This document shows positions 6,673 through 10,958 of a DNA stretch of 10,958 nt, piece by piece. The stretch lies in NCBI GenBank assembly GCA_021784835.1, contig JAJYHI010000073.1, positions 1 through 10,958 on the forward strand, in the 5' to 3' direction. The notes below the pieces were generated by a model, which did not search any database, was not told where the DNA came from, and was given only the letters and a program-made list of their open reading frames with translations. A program made the position numbers and the translations under genes. This stretch comes from a bacterium. Its GTDB lineage: Bacteria > SZUA-79 > Acidulodesulfobacterales > Acidulodesulfobacteraceae. Positions within the stretch are counted from its first letter, which is position 1, and every line of letters begins with the position of its first letter.

Positions 6673-6704
6673 ATTATAACGTTATTCTAACGTTATAATT
6701 TTTT
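6673..6704 (+). terminator. Hairpin with T-run after rep
   Basis: A perfect 12-bp inverted repeat, ATTATAACGTTA (6673-6684) and TAACGTTATAAT (6688-6699), with a 3-nt loop begins 8 bp after the rep stop and runs into six T residues (6699-6704). The form is that of an intrinsic terminator, although the stem is AT-rich and weak. Because it abuts the iterons it could instead be a Rep-dimer or host-factor site. Confidence 0.55.
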
Positions 6705-6705
6705 A

Positions 6706-6825
6706 CATTAGAAAAGGTATAGTTTGGCATTATAAAAGGTATAGTTTGGCATTATAAAAGGTATATTTCTTTTATTTTTGGCATTAGAAAAGGTATAGTT
6801 TGGCATTATAAAAGGTATATTTGCA
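6706..6825 (+). repeat. Five 22-bp iterons (plasmid origin)
   Basis: Copies start at 6706, 6728, 6750, 6782 and 6804. The consensus is CATTAKAAAAGGTATAG followed by TTTGG, 22 bp per unit. Copies 1, 2 and 4 are complete; copies 3 and 5 keep CATTATAAAAGGTATA and then diverge. The step is 22 bp except between copies 3 and 4, where it is 32 bp, about one extra helical turn. Position directly behind a Rep_3 gene identifies them as Rep binding sites of the replication origin; they also usually set copy number and incompatibility. Confidence 0.9.
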
Positions 6826-6914
6826 TACCGCAAACTCAATATTTACAAGGCTTTGCGGACGCCTATAAAGATATATATAAAGTATAATATATAAATAATA
6901 TATAAAGTATAATA
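6826..6914 (+). other. AT-rich part of the origin with 17-bp direct repeat
   Basis: After the iterons come an inverted repeat CCGCAAA (6828-6834) / TTTGCGG (6852-6858) and two identical copies of ATATATAAAGTATAATA (6873-6889 and 6898-6914, 25-bp step). Low-melting repeats next to iterons are the usual layout of a DNA-unwinding element. No DnaA box was found here. Confidence 0.55.
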
Positions 6915-6922
6915 CAAGAGAA

Positions 6923-6960
6923 GCGGGTTTAGATTTTTAAAAACCAAAATCTAAACCCGC
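6923..6960. other. Perfect 15-bp-stem hairpin
   Basis: GCGGGTTTAGATTTT (6923-6937) is exactly inverted at 6946-6960 with an 8-nt loop. No T-run follows on the plus strand and only a weak pyrimidine stretch on the minus strand, so a terminator is not the best reading. It sits between the unwinding-type repeats and a GC-rich patch (6961-6999, bounded by CTACTG on both sides). A transfer origin or single-strand initiation site is possible; it could also be a weak terminator for the minus-strand gene ending at 7090. Confidence 0.5.
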
Positions 6961-7089
6961 CTACTGTTCGCTCCGCTCACGGCTTCACCGCTACTACTGA
7001 AAAAAAATATTTTTACGAATAACAAAAACAAGAGCGTTTAAAAAGTTTTTCCTTTGGATAGATTTTTGACTATCTCCGCAACTTTAATG
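6961..7089. other. GC-rich patch and spacer after the origin
   Basis: 6961-6999 is much richer in G+C than anything nearby and is bounded by CTACTG at 6961-6966 and 6994-6999. It then returns to AT-rich DNA with an A8 tract at about 7000-7008. An 18-codon minus-strand open stretch without start codon, ending in GKTF, occupies about 7035-7091 in the frame next to the 142-aa gene. Confidence 0.4.
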
Positions 7090-7518
7090 TCATTTATTCT
7101 TTATATCTATATAATGATATATCATATCCCCAATCCGGATTGGGGATATGATTTCTTTCTCTTGATTTTCGCAATTATGCCCAGAAAATTTAACTTCATA
7201 AATATATTCTTTAGATAATTGCGTTGCTTCTATGTGTTTAACTTTTTTTTCTTTTATAAACCTTGATAGTGTATTAGAAAAATATCTGGGCAACGAATCA
7301 CCCTTGCTGCCGGTTCCACTCCCGCCAAGCGTTTTTTTAATATCGTCAAAATCTTCTTTGTAGTTCTTGCAAAATTCTATTGCAATTTGATAAGCGGTTA
7401 GATAAACGTATCTGCCAAAATGAGGTGCATAATCTTTTGGCTCCACATCTTTAAGAATTTTAGCAATTTTTTCTTCTAATTCATACTTTGTCCATATTGT
7501 TTCGTCTAATTCCTGCAT
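7090..7518 (-). CDS. Uncharacterised 142-aa protein, possible winged helix
   Basis: I do not assign a function. The protein is soluble, with an acidic N-terminus and a central part that reads like a small helical DNA-binding fold: VYLTAYQIAIEFCKNY (38-53), a glycine-rich turn GGSGTGSKGDS (65-75), then LPRYFSNTLSRFIKEKKVKHIEA (76-98) and a beta-like YIYEVKF (105-111). The pattern of helix, Gly/Ser turn and long helix followed by a strand is shared, as I remember it, by small accessory proteins of unknown role. ATG 7518 has a strong Shine-Dalgarno AAGGAGG. It is transcribed convergently to rep. Residues 123-133 are encoded by a 32-bp perfect palindrome, so the C-terminus may be recently altered. 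The stop overlaps a short reading frame (see findings). Confidence 0.65.
   Translation of the reverse strand: MQELDETIWTKYELEEKIAKILKDVEPKDYAPHFGRYVYLTAYQIAIEFCKNYKEDFDDIKKTLGGSGTGSKGDSLPRYFSNTLSRFIKEKKVKHIEATQLSKEYIYEVKFSGHNCENQEKEIISPIRIGDMIYHYIDIKNK
7121..7152. repeat. 32-bp perfect palindrome within a gene
   Basis: ATCATATCCCCAATCC (7121-7136) is followed directly, with no spacer, by its exact reverse complement (7137-7152). It lies within the 3' end of the 142-aa gene. No T-run follows on either strand, so an intrinsic terminator is unlikely. It may be a protein-binding site, a small palindromic element or an insertion scar. Confidence 0.85.
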
Positions 7519-7572
7519 GACTTGCCTCCTTAATTTTAATTTTTCATAAGTTAATTTATAGATTATTCTTTA

Positions 7573-7601
7573 ATTATACACATTTTGTTCGCATAGCTGA
7601 A
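7573..7601 (-). promoter_or_regulatory. Candidate promoter of the 142-aa gene, overlapping a DnaA-box match
   Basis: On the minus strand TATAAT (7578-7573) lies 17 bp after TTCAGC, a poor -35 (7601-7596). The start would be about 50 bp before ATG 7518. The plus-strand word TTATACACA (7574-7582) overlaps the -10 and matches the DnaA-box pattern TTATNCACA; with one isolated copy this may be chance. Confidence 0.4.
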
Positions 7602-7631
7602 TTAGTTTAAAAAAAATAATCCTATTTTGCA

Positions 7632-7673
7632 GACGAAAGCGTCGCATATTCGCAGGAAGCGTAAACGCTATGC
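7632..7673. other. Cluster of small GC-richer hairpins
   Basis: GACG-AAAG-CGTC (7632-7643) forms a tetraloop hairpin. Directly after it GCAT (7644-7647) pairs with ATGC (7670-7673) around an inner AGCG-TAAA-CGCT hairpin (7658-7669). The patch stands out from very AT-rich flanks. It could be a fold in a transcript or a protein-binding site; I recognise no known RNA family. Confidence 0.4.
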
Positions 7674-7832
7674 TGAAATTTCAAAAAATAAATTAAAGTT
7701 CCTTTTAATTTCAGTTTAATAAACAATAAAGAAAACAAAGTTTTATATACTCTGTTTAAATTTATTAAAAAATATTGCTAATTTGCTTGCTTTATTTAAA
7801 AAACTTAATAAATATATATTTTAAAAAAAATC

Positions 7833-7866
7833 TTGACATTTTACTAATAATCTAATAAGATATAAT
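7833..7866 (+). promoter_or_regulatory. Promoter of the 7900-8680 gene pair
   Basis: A consensus -35 TTGACA at 7833-7838 is followed after 17 bp by TAAGAT (7856-7861), and a perfect TATAAT overlaps at 7861-7866 (22-bp spacing, less likely). The leader before ATG 7900 would be about 30 nt. Confidence 0.6.
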
Positions 7867-7899
7867 AATAATACAATCATATAAAAAATAAGGTAGAAT

Positions 7900-8316
7900 A
7901 TGAACAACGAAGTCGTTATTAATTATATAATCAAAAAATTTAAACTTAAAAATTTAGACGAAAATATAAAAATATTTTCTTTAAACGATATTTTGAAGCT
8001 TGCACGAGATGCAGATTTTATTCGAAAAAGCATTTGTCATTTTACTAAAAAAAAACAAAAAGAATTAATCGAAACTTCGCGTTTTAGTAAAGTTGAACGT
8101 TTTGTTTACAATACATATAAGAACTTTTATCTCAAAAAACAATATGAACTCAAACAAAACAACGAATTTAGAAAGAAAATGACGTTAAATATTATTATTT
8201 CTTATTTGAAAGTTTACTTTAAGATATATAAAATAAACAAAAAAACGATTGAAATGGTCAACAAAATGAGACACAAAGCTTATTACGACGTGTTTAGTAA
8301 AAAAATAGGAGGATAA
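7900..8316 (+). CDS. Uncharacterised Lys-rich basic protein
   Basis: 138-aa protein that I do not recognise. It is strongly basic, with many Lys, Asn, Ile and Tyr residues, predicted mostly helical, with no signal peptide and no full membrane segment; the stretch NIIISYLKVYFKIY (about 107-120) is hydrophobic but amphipathic. Lys-rich clusters (KKKQKE near 50-55, FRKKM) suggest nucleic-acid or membrane-surface binding, but this is only composition. ATG 7900 follows AAGGTAG and a good promoter. Its stop is 1 bp from the next start and its last codons carry the GGAGG used by the WG-repeat gene, so the two are coupled. The G+C content is very low, far below traG downstream, suggesting a different origin. 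Confidence 0.6.
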   Translation: MNNEVVINYIIKKFKLKNLDENIKIFSLNDILKLARDADFIRKSICHFTKKKQKELIETSRFSKVERFVYNTYKNFYLKKQYELKQNNEFRKKMTLNIIISYLKVYFKIYKINKKTIEMVNKMRHKAYYDVFSKKIGG

Positions 8317-8317
8317 A

Positions 8318-8680
8318 ATGCATATTTTTCAATTCAATGAAGGTCTTGCACGAGTTAAAAAAGCAGGTTATGCAAAGAAAAAAATAAAAAAAGGAAAGAA
8401 AAAAGAATACGCGGAGTGGCTTTTCTTAGATAAAAATTTTAAAGTTGCAATAGAATTAAAAGCAAACTGGGTTAGCGATTTCAACGAGGGAATAGCGCGC
8501 GTATATTATGATGATTATATCGCATTTATCGATAAAACAGGGAACGAAGTCGCAAAAATTGAGAATAAAAATATTGACTGGATAGACGACTTTGAAGAAG
8601 GGCTCGCAAGGGCGCAATTTTTGGACAACACGATGGTATATTATGATAAAACAGGCAAAATAGTTTATCAAACTCAATGA
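8318..8680 (+). CDS. Small WG-repeat protein
   Basis: 120-aa protein made of three WG (KWG-like) beta repeats: FNEGLARVKKAG...WLFLDKNFKVAIE (6-46), FNEGIARVYYDD...FIDKTGNEVAKI (55-81) and FEEGLARAQFLD...YYDKTGKIVYQ (92-118). Each has the F-x-E-G-x-A-R-V opening and the (F/Y)-x-D-K-T-G turn. Such repeats form beta structures thought to mediate binding; no enzymatic function is known. The first repeat is interrupted by a Lys-rich insert (KKKIKKGKKKEY, 20-31). Many WG proteins have more repeats and a signal peptide; this one has only three and no signal, so it is likely cytoplasmic. It is coupled to the gene upstream (1-bp gap, GGAGG inside that gene). Confidence 0.8.
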   Translation: MHIFQFNEGLARVKKAGYAKKKIKKGKKKEYAEWLFLDKNFKVAIELKANWVSDFNEGIARVYYDDYIAFIDKTGNEVAKIENKNIDWIDDFEEGLARAQFLDNTMVYYDKTGKIVYQTQ

Positions 8681-8700
8681 CTTCTTATTTTATTTTTTTC

Positions 8701-8727
8701 TTGACTCAATACCTAACTTGTTATAAT
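8701..8727 (+). promoter_or_regulatory. Candidate promoter of the membrane protein-traG unit
   Basis: TTGACT (8701-8706) and TATAAT (8722-8727) are separated by 15 bp, shorter than ideal; AATAAT at 8725-8730 would give 18 bp. A T-rich stretch (8681-8700) without a clear stem separates it from the WG gene. Confidence 0.45.
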
Positions 8728-8765
8728 AATATTACTAATTAATACTAAAAAAAATTAGGACTACG

Positions 8766-9272
8766 ATGAATAATAATTTAAAAATCAAATTCAAAAAATT
8801 TTATAAATTTTTGCTTGCGCTTGAGCTATTAATTTTTTGTTTTTTCCCTTTTGCTCGTATAATTAATAGTGATTTATCATACTTAGCTTTTTATTTCTCA
8901 ATTGTTTTTTCAACTTCTATTATTATTTATACGCTTTTCTACAATTTCGATGAAATTGAACTAAAATCAATTTATTATACAATTATGCTATTTTATATAC
9001 CTTTTATGTTTATTGTTGAAGGTCTATTTAATTTAATTATTATCAAAAATTATTATTTTTTATCATTTTATTACAAAATTGCATATATATCATCGTCAAT
9101 TTTTTTAATTGTATTTTTTCTTTGTTTTTCTATATGTGGATACATGAGTATCAGTTCGAATAAATTTTTATATTTGCATAATTTTTTGGATAATTTTTAT
9201 AAAAAACTCGATATGATTGCAAAAAGAAGAGTCGAAAAATCAAAAAAAATGAAGGAAGAGAAAAATATATGA
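8766..9272 (+). CDS. Four-helix inner-membrane protein next to traG
   Basis: 168-aa hydrophobic protein with four predicted membrane helices (about 13-30, 38-58, 70-93 and 105-127), a Lys-rich N-terminus (NLKIKFKKFYK) and a Lys/Glu-rich cytoplasmic tail (146-168). By the positive-inside rule both ends should face the cytoplasm. No family is recognised. Its TGA overlaps the traG ATG as ATGA (9269-9272), so the two are translated together. In F and SXT-like systems small inner-membrane entry-exclusion proteins (TraS, Eex) are encoded beside traG and act on TraG; size and topology here would suit that role, but the gene is upstream rather than downstream and no sequence similarity is claimed. 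The ribosome site is weak (TTAGGA). The G+C content is extremely low. Confidence 0.65.
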   Translation: MNNNLKIKFKKFYKFLLALELLIFCFFPFARIINSDLSYLAFYFSIVFSTSIIIYTLFYNFDEIELKSIYYTIMLFYIPFMFIVEGLFNLIIIKNYYFLSFYYKIAYISSSIFLIVFFLCFSICGYMSISSNKFLYLHNFLDNFYKKLDMIAKRRVEKSKKMKEEKNI

Positions 9273-10958
9273 CGCTTGTAATTACCAGTTACGGAAATGG
9301 AGCTTTGCTTACGAAAGTCATAATGGGCGTAAGCTATATAATGTTAAATAAAAATTATTTGACATTGATCCAGTTAGTTATAATTTTATCTTTTGTTGTG
9401 GGTTTAGTTGTCTCCCACAGGGAAAACGTAACGGGAGGTTCGGTAGGACTAAAATTAATCGGCACTCTTGCCGTTGCGGGAGTCGTTTGGTCGTCCTTTT
9501 ATTTGCCCCAAGATACCGTTATCGTTTACGACCCCGTAAACAACTATCAAACTTCCGTCAAAAACGTTCCCGTGCCTTTAGCCCTGCCGATGTATCTTGA
9601 AAACAGCATAGGCGACGGGCTTGCAAGCCTCTACGACGCATATATGGGTTCGAGCGGTTTTCCGTCCAGTATGTCTTACAATAACACGGGATTTAACTGG
9701 GGTTCTATAGCTACCCAGCAGCTCCAAAACGTCAACTTCGTAAATCCCTACGACCAAGCCACTATCAACAGCTATCTCGTAAATTGCTACTTTCCCGCAG
9801 TCCAATTGGGACACGCAAGTATATTGGATTTATACAATTCCGATAATATCTTGCAGACGTTACAGCAGGGTTCTCAAACGAGCGATGCTTTCCTTGCCGA
9901 AATTTATAATACAAGCTATCCGGGCGGCAACGGCGTGGATTGCAATACGGCTTATAATTATATAACCGGCATGGTAAACGCTACCACGTCTACCGGTTCT
10001 GTCGCCCAGTCTTACGCCGCAACCCTTGACGGAAAGACGCAGGCGCACGGCTTGACTTTGGCTCAAGTAACAAACAATTTAGGTCCGGCGGCGGATTTTT
10101 TGCTGAATACAGGTCTTGACTCCCAGCAGTTAATTACGCAAATGGCTCTCGCAAATTCGCTTTCTCCCGCTTTTCAGCAGTTTTCGGCAAGATACGGAGT
10201 GCCGAACAACAATCTTTCGTTCGGCGTAGCGCAAACGGAATACCAGCAACAAACCGTCTGGACGCAGACGGCTTTTATGGCAAGAATATTTTTGCCGATT
10301 TTGCACTTCATAATGGAAGCCATCATATTCGGTTCTTTCCCTTTAATATTTTTAATGACGCTCATTCCGGGCTTTTCCAAAAAAGCGTTCGGCTATATTA
10401 TGTCCATGCTTATGTGGCTGACGTTCTGGGCTCCCTTAATGTCTATATTAAACGGTCTTTCCGCTTGGTTAATATCTACCAACGCTTTTCCTTTAAACGT
10501 AACCGGCGGGAACGTCAACTTAAACGATATGGGCTACATTTACAGTAATCTTCGCGAATGGTCGGCAATGATAGGTTCGGCTTCCATGACCGTTCCCATG
10601 CTAGCATACGGTCTTGCCACTATGTCTTCATTCGTGGGAGCGGAAACCGTAGCCGGCGTTACAGGGGCTATATCCGGCGGCATTAACACCGCCGCCCAGA
10701 CCGTAGCGACGGAAAAAGGGGCGCAGGGATTGCAGAATCAGGCTCAAAATATGATGCAGAATCAGGCTAATAACGCCTATACCGACCCGTCCCAGTTCGA
10801 CGGATTAATGGAATACAACGCCGAGTCCGTGGCGGCGCAGAGGCAAGCCACGTCCCATTTTATAAAACAGCGCGGAATGGGTAACGCGGCAAATGCGGAT
10901 TTGGCGGGAATGGAATATCAATACGGCGCAAATTCTAAAATGGGTCCGGATGCGTCGG
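9269..10958 (+). CDS. traG: Conjugal transfer protein TraG, N-terminal domain (partial, runs off window)
   Basis: 563 codons are open from ATG 9269 to the window edge with no stop. The protein matches the TraG N-terminal domain of F-type conjugation systems: membrane segments at about 31-49 and 62-80, then the conserved periplasmic start VYDPVNNYQTSVKNVPVPLA (86-105) and SIGDGLASLYDAY, a long periplasmic domain to about 335, further membrane helices (about 340-368, 375-402, 435-465), and the start of a Gln/Asn/Ala-rich stretch (QNQAQNMMQNQANN, 489-502). TraG is an inner-membrane protein needed for pilus assembly and mating-pair stabilisation, and is the entry-exclusion target in some plasmids. 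The ribosome site GGAAGAG lies 8 bp before the ATG, inside the upstream gene. The first ~50 codons are AT-rich like the neighbours; thereafter G+C rises markedly. Confidence 0.88.
   Translation, partial: MTLVITSYGNGALLTKVIMGVSYIMLNKNYLTLIQLVIILSFVVGLVVSHRENVTGGSVGLKLIGTLAVAGVVWSSFYLPQDTVIVYDPVNNYQTSVKNVPVPLALPMYLENSIGDGLASLYDAYMGSSGFPSSMSYNNTGFNWGSIATQQLQNVNFVNPYDQATINSYLVNCYFPAVQLGHASILDLYNSDNILQTLQQGSQTSDAFLAEIYNTSYPGGNGVDCNTAYNYITGMVNATTSTGSVAQSYAATLDGKTQAHGLTLAQVTNNLGPAADFLLNTGLDSQQLITQMALANSLSPAFQQFSARYGVPNNNLSFGVAQTEYQQQTVWTQTAFMARIFLPILHFIMEAIIFGSFPLIFLMTLIPGFSKKAFGYIMSMLMWLTFWAPLMSILNGLSAWLISTNAFPLNVTGGNVNLNDMGYIYSNLREWSAMIGSASMTVPMLAYGLATMSSFVGAETVAGVTGAISGGINTAAQTVATEKGAQGLQNQAQNMMQNQANNAYTDPSQFDGLMEYNAESVAAQRQATSHFIKQRGMGNAANADLAGMEYQYGANSKMGPDAS

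Larger units (their letters stand above)
7519..7899. other. Divergent intergenic region with hairpins and promoters
   Basis: 381 bp between two divergent genes. It holds promoter candidates for both, a G+C-richer hairpin cluster at 7632-7673, and otherwise plain AT-rich DNA. I see no gene in it. Confidence 0.5.

Noticed and set aside
6706..6825. CRISPR array reading of the repeats after rep
   Set aside because: Units are contiguous 22-bp iterons without unique spacers, adjacent to a Rep_3 gene, and no cas genes are present.
8456..8677. Minus-strand 73-codon frame
   Set aside because: Antisense of the WG-repeat gene; its composition mirrors the repeat coding.
9578..10380. Three minus-strand frames of 68-78 codons
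   Set aside because: All lie antisense within the open TraG reading frame and have no start signals.

Overview
The window is AT-rich DNA (roughly 25-30% G+C by eye over most of its length) from a bacterium. The F-type conjugation gene traG at the right end and a genome-encoded CCA on the tRNA remnant point to a Gram-negative. I suspect an uncultured, AT-rich proteobacterial or deltaproteobacterial lineage, but I cannot name the organism. The content is accessory: restriction-modification, HEPN/MNT, an iteron plasmid replicon and conjugation.

Left part (1-3719, genes on the minus strand): a type II restriction-modification pair, with a DNA methyltransferase (2687-1098) followed 3 bp later by a TdeIII/MjaII-type endonuclease (1094-312), preceded by a DUF29 gene (3319-2807). 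At 3719-3768 lies the 3' half of a tRNA-Lys(UUU) gene, without its 5' half. This looks like an attachment site. Its orientation implies that, if the element is integrated, the element lies at higher coordinates and the older host sequence lies to the left; if the molecule is circular, the site would be attP.

Middle part (3769-6914): a minus-strand cassette of an Xre-type repressor, an MNT nucleotidyltransferase and a HEPN protein, divergent from a plus-strand Rep_3 plasmid initiator (rep, 5712-6665). The 476-bp divergent region holds a strong sigma70-type promoter for xre, three operator-like sites about two helical turns apart, a 93-bp mirror array of 10-bp units, and rep promoter candidates. 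Downstream of rep are a hairpin with a T-run, five 22-bp iterons and AT-rich direct repeats: a vegetative replication origin.

Right part (6915-10958): a 15-bp-stem hairpin beside a GC-rich patch (possibly oriT or a single-strand initiation site), an unrecognised minus-strand gene ending in a 32-bp perfect palindrome, then a plus-strand run of a Lys-rich unknown, a WG-repeat protein, a four-helix membrane protein and the start of traG, which runs off the window. The first three of this run are extremely AT-rich, whereas traG is much richer in G+C after its first ~50 codons, so the segment looks like a mosaic insertion just ahead of the transfer genes.

Together the genes read as a conjugative plasmid, or an integrated plasmid-like element: rep and iterons replicate it, traG belongs to transfer, and xre-MNT-HEPN and possibly the R-M pair provide stability or defence. 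The least explained parts are the phased array at 5401-5493, the palindrome at 7121-7152, and the three genes in front of traG.
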